From contig NZ_JARJHU010000001.1 of NCBI RefSeq assembly GCF_029269825.1, positions 124,001-188,000 on the forward strand: a DNA stretch of 64,000 nucleotides, read 5' to 3'. The notes beneath the pieces are model-generated. The model was given only the letters and a program-made list of their open reading frames with translations. It was not told the origin of the DNA and did not search any database. The position numbers were made by a program, and so were the translations under genes. Positions within the stretch are counted from its first letter, which is position 1. Each line of letters opens with the position of its first letter. Shown here one piece after another: positions 43,377 through 54,730 of this stretch. Origin of the DNA: Pedobacter sp. JY14-1 (GTDB lineage Bacteria > Bacteroidota > Bacteroidia > Sphingobacteriales > Sphingobacteriaceae).

Positions 43377-46145
43377 ATGTTGAAAAGATTGGGCATTTTA
43401 CTATTATTTCTCTTCCTGCTGCAGGCTGCACATGCGCAAAGGGCGGGAATATCCGGTACAGTAACCGATACACTGGAAAAAAGAAAGCTGTATAACAGCA
43501 CGGTGTCTTTGCTGCGTACAACCGACAGCCTGCCCGTCAGAAGCACCAGGACCAACCGCAACGGTTATTTCCTGCTGGACAGTTTGCCCAGGGGCGATTA
43601 TAAACTGCGCATCAGCTATCCGAAGATGTCAGATTACATCACCAATATCCGGCTTTCAGATACCACACATTACCATCTGGGCAACATTATCCTGGAACTG
43701 AGGTCAGAGCTGCTGAAAGAGGTGGTCATCCAGGCCAGGAAAAAAGCCATCACTGTTCAGGGAGACACGGTCACTTTCCAGGCCGACAGTTTTTCTGTCA
43801 GCAAAAGTGCAAATGTCCAGGAACTCTTTAAAAAACTTCCCGGAATCAGTATAGACAACAAGGGCAACATCAGGACACAGGGCAAGGAAGTGCGTACCGT
43901 ATTGGTAGACGGTGACAATTTTTTCGGAGACGACCCGCTGATCGCCACCAGATACCTGAAATCCAGTGCGGTAGAAGAGGTACAGGTCTATGACCGGAAA
44001 AGCAAGGCCGCAGAACTCAGCGGGATCGATGACGGCATCCGGCACAAAACCATCAATATCAAGCTTAAGGAAAACGCCAGGAGCGGCTATATCGGTGCGC
44101 TTGACGGCAATTACGGCACCGGAAAGTTCAAAGACTTCGGCGGTATGGCCGGCATCTTCCAGAATACCCTTAAAGCCGCCGCCTTCGCCACATGGTCCAA
44201 TCTCGCCAACGAATCCAGGATCAACAGGTCTATGCGGAAGCTGAAGGGCGAAGACTACGACATCATTGAAGTAGGTGACGATGGCAGTTCCGTAATGTAT
44301 GCTTCAGGTATCGACGACGACGATGACTATGGCTCGCCGACAGGCGGCCGTCCCGAAAACCTGAACCTGGGCGGGCACTTTTCAGAGAAGATCACCAATA
44401 AGCTGGGCCTGAAGATCAATGCCAGATATTTTGATTACCGCAGCACCAACACCACCACGGCAACTACCGAAGAGCTATTGCCCGGTGGTGCATTGTTCCT
44501 GGGTTCCAGCCGTACCGACGACCACTCGAAGAGTGTCGGCGAAAACATCCGCGGCGGCTTCAGCTATGCCTTAGACCCAGGTACCGTCCTGAAGATCTCC
44601 TTTGGAGCCAGGCAGGCCAGGAACCTGCTGAATTCAAAAACCGAGGACAATACCCGCAATGGTGACGGCAAGTTCATCAGCCAGAATATTCAGTCCAACA
44701 GTGGTTCAGGCGATGCAGACACCTTTAACGGTAACATCAACTGGTCTAAACGGTTCAGCAAACGTGGCCGTACCCTATCCATAGACCTGCAACCTGAAAG
44801 CCAGTCTGCCCAGGAAGCACAGACCAGTTTCAACCGCACGGTCTACTTCGATGACAGCAGCAGGCCCGAACGTTCAGAGGTTACGGACCTCAGGAAAGAA
44901 AATTCAATCCGGCAGAACTCACTGGGTGCCCGGATCAGTTATACCGAACCGATCGCTCCGAACTGGGCCATGGAAGCAGGCTACAGCTTCAAGACCATTT
45001 CTTCGGCAAGTAACCGGCTGGTCAGCAATGATGAGGACCTGCGCATCGATTCACTCAGCAACAGCTTCCGCTTCATTAATTTTTCCAACGTAGGTAAGTT
45101 CATCCTGCAATATAAGGTCAACAGGTTTTCCATTTCTACCGGCATGGAAGCCACACAAACACGGTTTGAGCTTAAAGACCTGGACCGGGAAACAGATTTC
45201 GACCGTAATTACCTCAACCTAGCCCCTTCCGCGAACCTGTTTTACAAGGTCAGTGACAACAACACCCTTTCTGCCAACTATAACGGCTATATGCAGCAAC
45301 CCAGCATCAGCCAGCTACAGCCTGTTCTCCAGCTCAATAACCCCCTCTACCAGGTCGTCGGAAATTCCGAACTGCGTCCCTCCTTTACCAATAACTTCGG
45401 CTTGTCGTTCAACAGTTCCAGCTTTCAGACCGACGAATACATCTCCGCTTATGTCAGCTATGGCTTTACCAATAACGCCATCGCGGAGACGGAGATCGTA
45501 GACGAGTTCAACAAACGCATTTCCAGTTTTATCAACCTCAACGGGATCAACTCCACCGCTGCGAATGTCTATTATTCAAAAGGAATCCCCGGCATCCATT
45601 TCCGCTTTGGGCTCGATCTGGGCTTTAACAGCACCAACAACATATCCGTCATTAATTTCACCAGGAACAAAACACGCAATAACCAGTATAACATCCGCGG
45701 CAGCCTCAGTTATTATACCCAGAAAATAGACCTTAGCTATGCGCCGTCTGCAAGTTTCTTCTCCGGCCGTTCCTCCATCGGCGACATCAATGACGGACGT
45801 ACACTGAGCCATGACCACGAATTCTCAGGCACCCTGCAATTGCCCGGAAAGGTCGAGTTCAACACCACACTTTCCCTTTCTTTCCGTCCGCCCAACGCCT
45901 CATTTGAACGGAGGCTCAATACGGCCATCCTGAACAGTTACCTGGCCACCAAACTGCTGAAAGACGAATCCCTCGAGCTGAAGCTTACCGTAACCGACCT
46001 GCTCAACCAGAAGATCGGCTACGGACGTTATGTAGGCGGGAACATCAAAAGCGAAAATACCTTCAGCTACATCCCCCGGTATGCCCTGATCGGACTCAAC
46101 TGGAACCTGGGTGGTAACTTCATCCGCAAAACCCCGGCGCAGTAA
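43377..46145 (+). CDS. TonB-dependent receptor-like outer-membrane beta-barrel protein
   Basis: The ATG at 43377 (MLKRLGILLLFLFLLQ, signal ending AHAQ) is preferred to the upstream open frame, giving 922 residues. An N-terminal carboxypeptidase-regulatory-like domain (GISGTVTDTLEKRKLYNST) is followed by a plug with FFGDDPLIATRYLKSSAVEEV and a long barrel that ends NLGGNFIRKTPAQ. This fits the outer-membrane beta-barrel family related to TonB-dependent receptors; ligand unknown. It is monocistronic. Confidence 0.85.
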   Translation: MLKRLGILLLFLFLLQAAHAQRAGISGTVTDTLEKRKLYNSTVSLLRTTDSLPVRSTRTNRNGYFLLDSLPRGDYKLRISYPKMSDYITNIRLSDTTHYHLGNIILELRSELLKEVVIQARKKAITVQGDTVTFQADSFSVSKSANVQELFKKLPGISIDNKGNIRTQGKEVRTVLVDGDNFFGDDPLIATRYLKSSAVEEVQVYDRKSKAAELSGIDDGIRHKTINIKLKENARSGYIGALDGNYGTGKFKDFGGMAGIFQNTLKAAAFATWSNLANESRINRSMRKLKGEDYDIIEVGDDGSSVMYASGIDDDDDYGSPTGGRPENLNLGGHFSEKITNKLGLKINARYFDYRSTNTTTATTEELLPGGALFLGSSRTDDHSKSVGENIRGGFSYALDPGTVLKISFGARQARNLLNSKTEDNTRNGDGKFISQNIQSNSGSGDADTFNGNINWSKRFSKRGRTLSIDLQPESQSAQEAQTSFNRTVYFDDSSRPERSEVTDLRKENSIRQNSLGARISYTEPIAPNWAMEAGYSFKTISSASNRLVSNDEDLRIDSLSNSFRFINFSNVGKFILQYKVNRFSISTGMEATQTRFELKDLDRETDFDRNYLNLAPSANLFYKVSDNNTLSANYNGYMQQPSISQLQPVLQLNNPLYQVVGNSELRPSFTNNFGLSFNSSSFQTDEYISAYVSYGFTNNAIAETEIVDEFNKRISSFINLNGINSTAANVYYSKGIPGIHFRFGLDLGFNSTNNISVINFTRNKTRNNQYNIRGSLSYYTQKIDLSYAPSASFFSGRSSIGDINDGRTLSHDHEFSGTLQLPGKVEFNTTLSLSFRPPNASFERRLNTAILNSYLATKLLKDESLELKLTVTDLLNQKIGYGRYVGGNIKSENTFSYIPRYALIGLNWNLGGNFIRKTPAQ

Positions 46146-46202
46146 ACATTTCAGCCCTAAGCCCTTACCTGCAGGTTCCGGCCCTGGTCCGTTCATTTTT
46201 AA

Positions 46203-47918
<1,716 letters not shown>

Positions 47919-47938
47919 TACGCGTTTAAACCAACATA

Positions 47939-49735
47939 ATGGATAAGAATACATTCACAGGGTTATTCCTGATCTTAATCGTCCTGGCAGGTTCATTCTA
48001 CTTCTTCAAGCCGAGCGAGGCCGAAATCAAGAAGGAAAAGGAAAGGATCGCCCTCGATTCCGCAAAAAAAGCCGGGCAGACCAGCCCCGCAACGACAGCA
48101 GCAGTCGCTGCACCAGCACTGGACTCCGCTGCGCTCAAAGGCCCGTTCGGCGCCCACATGAGCGGGACAGCCCAGGTCAGCGTACTGGAAAACGAAAAGC
48201 TGAAGCTTACCTTCAGCAGCAAAGGCGGGCGCATCCTGTCCGCAGAAGTTAAGGGCCAGAAAAGCTATGAAGGCAAACCCGTTGTGCTGTTCAGCGGAGA
48301 CGAAAACCGTTTCGGCCTCAACCTGATTGCAGCCGGCCGCAACTTCAATACCAACGATCTTTACTTTACCGCTGCAAAGAACGGCAATAAGCTCACCATG
48401 CGCGCAGACTATGCGGCAGGCAGGTTCATCGAATACGTCTATGAACTGAAACCACAGACCAACAACCTGGTCTTCCACATCAAACTGAACGGTATGAACC
48501 AGGTGCTGCAGGGCAATACCATCAACCTCAACTGGGAAACTACCTTACAGCAGCAGGAAAAATCACTGGCCAACGAACAGCGTTATTCTGCACCGTATTA
48601 CAAATACGTCAATGAAAACCCGTCCCACCTGAATGTGGCCAAAGACGAAAAAGAGGAACTGAAAGACGGTAAGATCGAATGGATCTCCTTCAAGCAACAC
48701 TTCTTTTCCGCGGTACTCCTTCCTTCGGTGCCTTTTGAAAAAGGTGAGCTGGAAGTTAAGGTCACCACGCAGCCGGGCATTGTCAAATGGTATGCTGCCC
48801 AAATGCAGCTGCCGTTCAACCAGCAGAACGTGCAGAACTATGGCTTTACCTTTTATTTCGGAACCAATAAATTCTCTACCCTGAAAGACCAGGGCCACGA
48901 GATCGAGAAGCAGGTAGACTTAGGTTACTGGCCTTTGAAATACATCAACCGCTTTGTCGTACTGCCCGTATTCAACTGGCTGGAGAGCTTTGGCTGGAAT
49001 TACGGCCTAATCATCCTGCTGCTGACCATCGCACTGAAAGTAGCCATGTCGCCGCTGACCTATAAATCTTATTTGTCCATGGCCAAAATGCGTATACTGA
49101 AACCTGAAATGGATGCCATCAAAGCTAAGATCGGGGAAGACAACCCTACCCTTTTACAGCAGGAATACCTGAAACTGTACCGCCAGGTAGGTGTTAACCC
49201 GCTGGGTGGCTGTCTGCCTATGCTGCTGCAGCTGCCTTTTGTAATGGCTTTCTTCTTCTTCTTCCCCAACCTTTTCGAGTTGCGCGGAGAAAGCTTCCTC
49301 TGGATGAAGGACCTGTCTACCTATGACGATTTCATCCGCTTCGGCTTCACCATTCCGGTACTGGGCGACCACCTGAGCTTAATGTGTATCCTGATGACCG
49401 TATCTACCCTCATCTATACGTATTTCAACAATCAGATATCGGGTGCGACCGGCCAGATGAAATACATCGGCTACATCATGCCGATCGTATTCCTGGGTGT
49501 GCTGAACAGCTACCCTTCCGGCCTGAACTATTATTACTTCCTGGCCAACATGCTGACCTTTGCGCAGCAGTTCATCATCAAATCTATGGTAGATGACGAA
49601 AAGATCCACCGTACCCTGCAGGAAAACAAAACCAAGCCGCAGGAGCAAAAGAAAAAATCCAAGTTCCAGGCGAGGCTCGATGATTATATGCGTCAGCAGC
49701 AGCAGGTACAAAACCAGCAAAAGAAAGATAAATAA
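47939..49735 (+). CDS. yidC: Membrane protein insertase YidC
   Basis: 598 residues, a two-domain Gram-negative YidC. It has an N-terminal membrane helix, a periplasmic domain (about 60-340) and the insertase core with NWLESFGWNYGLIILLLT and MSPLTYKSYLSMAKM; the conserved positive groove residue lies in this region. The C-terminus is highly basic with glutamines (MRQQQQVQNQQKKDK). It inserts inner-membrane proteins with or without Sec. Ends with a strong terminator. Confidence 0.97.
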   Translation: MDKNTFTGLFLILIVLAGSFYFFKPSEAEIKKEKERIALDSAKKAGQTSPATTAAVAAPALDSAALKGPFGAHMSGTAQVSVLENEKLKLTFSSKGGRILSAEVKGQKSYEGKPVVLFSGDENRFGLNLIAAGRNFNTNDLYFTAAKNGNKLTMRADYAAGRFIEYVYELKPQTNNLVFHIKLNGMNQVLQGNTINLNWETTLQQQEKSLANEQRYSAPYYKYVNENPSHLNVAKDEKEELKDGKIEWISFKQHFFSAVLLPSVPFEKGELEVKVTTQPGIVKWYAAQMQLPFNQQNVQNYGFTFYFGTNKFSTLKDQGHEIEKQVDLGYWPLKYINRFVVLPVFNWLESFGWNYGLIILLLTIALKVAMSPLTYKSYLSMAKMRILKPEMDAIKAKIGEDNPTLLQQEYLKLYRQVGVNPLGGCLPMLLQLPFVMAFFFFFPNLFELRGESFLWMKDLSTYDDFIRFGFTIPVLGDHLSLMCILMTVSTLIYTYFNNQISGATGQMKYIGYIMPIVFLGVLNSYPSGLNYYYFLANMLTFAQQFIIKSMVDDEKIHRTLQENKTKPQEQKKKSKFQARLDDYMRQQQQVQNQQKKDK

Positions 49736-49740
49736 ATCAT

Positions 49741-49773
49741 AAAAAAGGGCGTCCATCCGGGCGCCCTTTTTTT
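49741..49773 (+). terminator. yidC terminator
   Basis: Stem AAAAAGGGCG with CGCCCTTTTT, a 10-base loop and a run of seven T. Confidence 0.85.
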
Positions 49774-49842
49774 ATTCCCTGCGCTTCTCCACCCGCATTT
49801 TTAAACTTTTTTCCTTAGTGCTTCCCCGGATGCTGAACGGAT

Positions 49843-49897
49843 ATTGGACTGGTATTGGTCTGGTATTGGACTGGTATCGGACTGGTCACCATCTGGT
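49843..49897 (+). repeat. Tandem 11-bp repeat ATTGGACTGGT
   Basis: Four consecutive 11-base units (ATTGGACTGGT, ATTGGTCTGGT, ATTGGACTGGT, ATCGGACTGGT) followed by a degenerate fifth ending ATCTGGT. The period is close to one helical turn and not a multiple of three, so it is not coding. It lies in the 311-base gap between the yidC terminator and the S9 peptidase gene; the rest of that gap shows no other structure I can name. Confidence 0.85.
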
Positions 49898-50084
49898 CAA
49901 ACCAGTAAAAACACAGTTTAAAGCCTGTTTTGCAGCAATGGATGCCCAGTCTTAATCTGCGCTTTACCTCGAGGTATCCGTTCATAACTATTTTGTAAAA
50001 AAAATATGAGGTCGGGGCCAGAGTTTAATTTTTTTTGCAATTTTCAGGGACTCATTCCGAGCGGGAAAAACACACAAATAAACT

Positions 50085-52901
50085 ATGTTCAAGTATCTAA
50101 GCCTGACACTCCTATTGTTTGCGAGCGTATGCTCGGCCCAGAAGAAACCACTGGACCATTCGGTTTACGATTCCTGGGAATCGGTATCCGCTAAGAAACT
50201 TTCTGCCAACGGCAACTGGGCGGCCTATGTCATCAGTCCGCAACAGGGCGATGGCCATCTCTACCTGGCCAGCCTGGCAGGCAGCACCCGGCTGAAAATA
50301 CCCAGGGCAGAAGGTCTGGAATTCAGTGCCGATGGAAAATATGCGGCATTCTTTATCAAGCCATTGTATGCCCAGATACGCGAAGCGAAGATCAAAAAGA
50401 AAAAGCCGGATGAGATGCCGAAGGATACCCTGGGTATCGTTGACCTGACCAGCATGGCCGTGACGAAGGTGCCAAGGGTAAGGTCTTTCCGCCTGCCTGA
50501 AAAAGACCTGGCGCTGCTGGCCTATCAGCTGGAGAAGCCGTTGGAAAAACCTCAGGACAAAGCTGCCGACACCTTGAAAAAAACAGGTACGGACAATAAA
50601 AAGGAAGATAGCAATATCGGGACTGAACTGATATTCAGGAATCTGGCGACAAATGCAGAACGAAGCTTCAAATATGCCGGTGAATACCGGTTCAGCAAGA
50701 ACGGAAAGCAGCTGGCATTTGCGGTTACGGGTTCTAAAAGGGAACCGGAAGTAAAGCCGGGCGTATTCCTGCTGAATACACAGAAGGGAACCATTAAGAC
50801 GCTGGTCGGCAAGAAGGGCAATTACAAAAACCTCATGTTTGATGAAGACAGTGAATCGCTGGTATTTCTGGGAGAACAAAGCCCGGAGAAACAAGAGGTC
50901 AAGGACTACATGATTTACTTCAACTCACCGTCGCTGGACACCGCACAGGTGCTGGTAGACCGGGAAATTACCGGGATGCCTGAAGACTGGTCGGTAAGCG
51001 GGGACGGCAGGCTGGTCTTTAACAAGGAAGGGACCCGGTTGTTCTTCGGTATCGCTCCGGTGAGAAAGCCCAAGGATACGACACTAGTAGAGTTCGAGCA
51101 CGCGAAACTGGACATCTGGGGGTATAAGGATGACTACCTCCAGCCGATGCAGCTGAAAAACTCTGAACAGGAGCTGAAAAGGAATTATCTGACCGCCATC
51201 GATATCTACAGCAGTGACGTGAAGATCGTACCGCTGACCGATGCGAAACTGCCTGACGCGGCGCTCATGGATGAAGGGAACTCGCCCTACGTAATGGCCT
51301 GGACAGATTTCGGAAACCGTGTGCAGTCGCAATGGAGCGGCAGCAGCATCAGGGATTATTATTTAGTCGATGTAAAAACAGGTGTACGGAAAAAAATCAT
51401 TTCCGGACTGCCCGGCACGGCATCAGCTTCCCCTTCAGGCAAATATGTTTTGTATTTTGACAAGCGCAGCTCAGGCTGGTTTACCTATGCCGTAGCAACC
51501 GAAAAAGTAACGCAGATCAGCACAGGGATCCCCACCAAAGTGGCAGATGAACTGAATGATGTGCCCGAAGAACCAGGTGCCTACGGCATTGCAGGCTGGA
51601 CAGAAGATGACCGTTCCGTGCTGGTTTATGACCGCTATGACATCTGGGATTGCTCCCCGGACGGAAAGGAGGCGCCCAGGAATGTGACCAATGGTTTCGG
51701 GCTGCAGAATAAGATCACCTTCAGGTATCAGAACCTGGATACGGAACAGCGTTTCCTGGAACGGAAGCAGACGGTGGTACTGGATGCATTTAACAACCTG
51801 ACCAAGGAAAACGGCTTTTACCTTGCCAACATCGGAGGTGGCAGGAACCCTGAACTGCTGACGATGGAAAAGGCCGGTTTTTCGCCACTTGTAAAGGCTA
51901 AACATGCAGACCGCTACCTGTTTGACAAGGGCAGCTATGTCAATTCGCCCGATGTATATGCATCACAAGACCTGAAGACGGCGCAGAAATTAAGCAGCAC
52001 CAATCCGCAGCAGCAGAATTACAACTGGGGCACCGCGGAGCTGGTGAAGTGGACGACACCAAAAGGCCATGCTTCAGAAGGCATTTTATACAAGCCGGAA
52101 AACTTCGATGCCGCAAAAAAGTATCCCATGATCGTCTATTTTTATGAGAAGCTTTCAGACGGGCTCTATAACTATATCCCTCCTGCCCCTACGCCGTCCA
52201 GGCTGAATATTTCCTACTTTGTGAGCAATGGCTACCTGGTCTTTACACCGGATATCAGTTATGAGAAGGGTTACCCCGGCCGCTCTGCCGAAGAGTACAT
52301 CAACTCGGGGGTAGATGCACTGGTGAAGAATTCCTGGGTAGACAGTACCAGGATCGGGCTGCAGGGCCAGAGCTGGGGTGGTTACCAGGTGGCTTACCTC
52401 ATCACCCGTACGGGCCGGTATGCAGCGGCATGGGCCGGGGCGCCGGTTGCCAATATGACTTCGGCTTACGGAGGTATGCGCTGGGAAAGCGGGATGAACC
52501 GTCAGTTTCAGTATGAGAAGACACAGAGCCGCATCGGGGCTACACTCTGGGAAAAGCCGGAACTCTATATCGAAAATTCGCCATTGTTTGGCCTGCCTAA
52601 GGTAACTACCCCGCTTGCGATCATGGCAAATGATGCCGATGGTGCCGTGCCCTGGTACCAGGGGATCGAATTGTTTACGGGACTGAGGCGCCTTGGAAAA
52701 CCGGTATGGCTGCTGAACTATAATAACGAGGCGCATAACTTGGTCCAGCGGCAGAACCGGAAGGATATCCAGATCAGGGAGCAGCAGTTCTTTGACCATT
52801 ACCTGAAAGGTGCAAAGGCACCGGTATGGATGGCAGGCGGTATTCCGGCTACGGAAAAGGGCCGCAACTGGGGCTTTGACCTGACGGATGAAAAGCCATG
52901 A
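50085..52901 (+). CDS. Prolyl oligopeptidase-family (S9) peptidase
   Basis: 938 residues with a signal peptide (MFKYLSLTLLLFASVCSAQ). A long propeller-like N-terminal part is followed by the alpha/beta hydrolase domain with Ser in GQSWGGYQV (about 762), Asp in ANDADGAVP (about 849) and His in NNEAHNLV (about 883). It is a secreted or periplasmic peptidase. Much larger than the DPP-IV gene at 14318, with a lysine-rich insertion near residues 105-115 (REAKIKKKKPD). A fused SpmAB gene follows 41 bases later. Confidence 0.9.
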   Translation: MFKYLSLTLLLFASVCSAQKKPLDHSVYDSWESVSAKKLSANGNWAAYVISPQQGDGHLYLASLAGSTRLKIPRAEGLEFSADGKYAAFFIKPLYAQIREAKIKKKKPDEMPKDTLGIVDLTSMAVTKVPRVRSFRLPEKDLALLAYQLEKPLEKPQDKAADTLKKTGTDNKKEDSNIGTELIFRNLATNAERSFKYAGEYRFSKNGKQLAFAVTGSKREPEVKPGVFLLNTQKGTIKTLVGKKGNYKNLMFDEDSESLVFLGEQSPEKQEVKDYMIYFNSPSLDTAQVLVDREITGMPEDWSVSGDGRLVFNKEGTRLFFGIAPVRKPKDTTLVEFEHAKLDIWGYKDDYLQPMQLKNSEQELKRNYLTAIDIYSSDVKIVPLTDAKLPDAALMDEGNSPYVMAWTDFGNRVQSQWSGSSIRDYYLVDVKTGVRKKIISGLPGTASASPSGKYVLYFDKRSSGWFTYAVATEKVTQISTGIPTKVADELNDVPEEPGAYGIAGWTEDDRSVLVYDRYDIWDCSPDGKEAPRNVTNGFGLQNKITFRYQNLDTEQRFLERKQTVVLDAFNNLTKENGFYLANIGGGRNPELLTMEKAGFSPLVKAKHADRYLFDKGSYVNSPDVYASQDLKTAQKLSSTNPQQQNYNWGTAELVKWTTPKGHASEGILYKPENFDAAKKYPMIVYFYEKLSDGLYNYIPPAPTPSRLNISYFVSNGYLVFTPDISYEKGYPGRSAEEYINSGVDALVKNSWVDSTRIGLQGQSWGGYQVAYLITRTGRYAAAWAGAPVANMTSAYGGMRWESGMNRQFQYEKTQSRIGATLWEKPELYIENSPLFGLPKVTTPLAIMANDADGAVPWYQGIELFTGLRRLGKPVWLLNYNNEAHNLVQRQNRKDIQIREQQFFDHYLKGAKAPVWMAGGIPATEKGRNWGFDLTDEKP

Positions 52902-52942
52902 TATTTTGCTACCTTAAGGGCGTAAAAAACTAAACGGTATTC

Positions 52943-54214
52943 ATGGCATTGAGCAGGATCTGGTCGGCCTTTATCATTGTGGCCATTGTGGTGGCCGGTA
53001 TAAAGTGCTTTTTCTTTGGCCAAAGCGACATTTTCAACTGGATGGTGATCGGAAAGGCCGATGATGCGGCCAATCCGCTGAAGCTGGACGGTGTCATCGA
53101 GACTTGCTGGACGGCGGTGAACATCTGCCTGAAGCTGATCGGCATTATGGCGCTGTTCATGGGTTTTATGAGCATCGCCGAGCGTGCCGGTGGTATACGC
53201 CTGCTGTCGAGGATCATTGGCCCCTTTTTCGCCAGGCTGTTTCCCGGAGTACCGGCGGGACACCCGGCTACCGGCCATATGGTCATGAATTTCTCGGCAA
53301 ACCTGCTGGGGCTCGACAATGCGGCCACGCCTTTTGGCCTCAAGGCAATGGAGAGCCTGCAGGAACTGAACCCTGACAAGGAACGTGCCTCCAATGCGCA
53401 GATCATGTTCCTGTGCCTGCATGCCTCGGGCCTGTGCCTTATCCCGGTAAGCGTCATCGCCATCAGGGCCTCCCTGAACTCGGCCAACCCTACAGATATT
53501 TTTATTCCCTGCATGATCGCCACTTTCGCTGCGACGATGGCGGCGATGCTGATCGTATCCTTTAAACAGCGGATCAACCTTCTTCAACGAGCCATCCTTG
53601 CCTGGGTGCTGGGCCTTTCGGCGGTGATTGCCGGTCTGGTCTGGTACCTGGTACGGCTGAGCACGGCAGAGCTGCAGTCTTTTTCGGGTATACTGAGCAA
53701 CGGCTTACTGCTGCTGATCTTTTTGCTGATCGTCAGCGGTGCGCTGTATAAGAAGATCAATGTGTTCGATGCCTTTATCGAGGGGGCGAAAGGCGGCTTT
53801 GAAACGGCCATCCGCATTATCCCCTATCTGGTGGGAATGCTGATCGCGATCAGCCTGCTGAGGACGAGTGGTACCTTCGACCTGATCATTAATGCCCTGA
53901 AAAGTATTTGTACCGCTATAGGTGCAGATTCCAGGTTTATTGACGGTATCCCTACTGCACTGATCAGGCCGCTGAGCGGCGGCGGTGCCAGGGGTATGAT
54001 GGTCGATACGATCACGACCCACGGTGCCGATTCCTTTGCGGGAAGGCTGGCCAGTATTTTACAGGGTTCTTCGGATACTACCTTTTACGTGATCGCCGTG
54101 TATTTCGGCGCGGTAAATGTGAAGGATACGCGGTACGCGATCGGTGCGATGCTGCTGGCAGACCTAGTAGGTGTATGCACAGCTATCGGGTTGTGTTACC
54201 TGTTTTTTGGCTGA
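52943..54214 (+). CDS. Fused SpmA/SpmB-like nucleoside-recognition membrane protein
   Basis: 423 residues, polytopic. Two Gate (nucleoside recognition) domains are in one chain: an SpmA-like first half (AGGIRLLSRIIGPFFARLFPG; GHMVMNFSANLLGLDNAATP) and an SpmB-like second half (IPYLVGMLIAISLLRTSG; PTALIRPLSGGGARGM). In spore formers SpmA and SpmB are separate and affect spore core dehydration. Here it must have another, unknown transport role. It is close behind the S9 peptidase and may share its transcript. Confidence 0.88.
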   Translation: MALSRIWSAFIIVAIVVAGIKCFFFGQSDIFNWMVIGKADDAANPLKLDGVIETCWTAVNICLKLIGIMALFMGFMSIAERAGGIRLLSRIIGPFFARLFPGVPAGHPATGHMVMNFSANLLGLDNAATPFGLKAMESLQELNPDKERASNAQIMFLCLHASGLCLIPVSVIAIRASLNSANPTDIFIPCMIATFAATMAAMLIVSFKQRINLLQRAILAWVLGLSAVIAGLVWYLVRLSTAELQSFSGILSNGLLLLIFLLIVSGALYKKINVFDAFIEGAKGGFETAIRIIPYLVGMLIAISLLRTSGTFDLIINALKSICTAIGADSRFIDGIPTALIRPLSGGGARGMMVDTITTHGADSFAGRLASILQGSSDTTFYVIAVYFGAVNVKDTRYAIGAMLLADLVGVCTAIGLCYLFFG

Positions 54215-54235
54215 TTTCCCAAAGGGGCAGCTAAA

Positions 54236-54595
54236 TCAGGCAGCCAGCTGGGCCTTCACGACATTGACCAGGTTATTGATATCAAAAGGTTTGGCGATAA
54301 AAGCCTGGGGCGCATTGGGCAGCTTCAGGGTATGTTGCAGGTCATGGCTTGCAGAGATCATAATCACTGGGATGCCGCTGTACCTTTCGTCCATCTTTAT
54401 CCTTCCGCAGATTTCCCTGCCATCAAGGCCACCCAGCATGACGTCAAGCAGGACCAGGTCCGGCCTGAAGTCACCGAGCGTCTCAAAAACTTTGGCTCCG
54501 TCGGTTAAAGTAGCTACTTCAAACCCCTCTTCTTCCAGTACCATCCCGATGATTTCCACGATAGCGCGGTCATCATCAATAGCTAAAATTTTCAT
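54236..54595 (-). CDS. Single-domain response regulator
   Basis: From the ATG at 54595 (MKILAIDDDRAIV) the protein has about 119 residues, only a receiver domain. Acidic pocket Asp-Asp-Asp after ILAI, phosphoacceptor Asp51 in VLLDVMLGGLDG and the conserved Lys102 in IAKPFD. No output domain and no histidine kinase nearby. It may act by phosphorelay or protein contact. Convergent with the SpmAB gene. Confidence 0.88.
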   Translation of the reverse strand: MKILAIDDDRAIVEIIGMVLEEEGFEVATLTDGAKVFETLGDFRPDLVLLDVMLGGLDGREICGRIKMDERYSGIPVIMISASHDLQHTLKLPNAPQAFIAKPFDINNLVNVVKAQLAA

Positions 54596-54645
54596 AATCA
54601 TTAATTGTTATCTGATTAACAGCTATTTACATGCCATATTTTTCA

Positions 54646-54659
54646 GGAAGCCTGCTTCC
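54646..54659. repeat. Short perfect inverted repeat in the regulator/nuclease gap
   Basis: GGAAGC-CT-GCTTCC lies in the divergent gap between the response regulator and nuclease genes. The loop of only two bases suits a protein site better than an RNA hairpin. Confidence 0.35.
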
Positions 54660-54730
54660 GGTGTCAAAAAAAATAAACAGATGACAATCTGCTGCATGAT
54701 TTATACTAAATAATTTAGCATATTTGATAT

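Noticed and set aside
49830..49955. Short frame through the 11-bp repeats (starts MLNGYWTG)
   Set aside because: The repeat period is not a multiple of three and there is no upstream promoter element; a chance frame.
52799..53587. 262-residue minus-strand frame opposite the SpmAB gene
   Set aside because: Low-complexity His/Arg/Gln-rich translation of the opposite strand, not protein-like.
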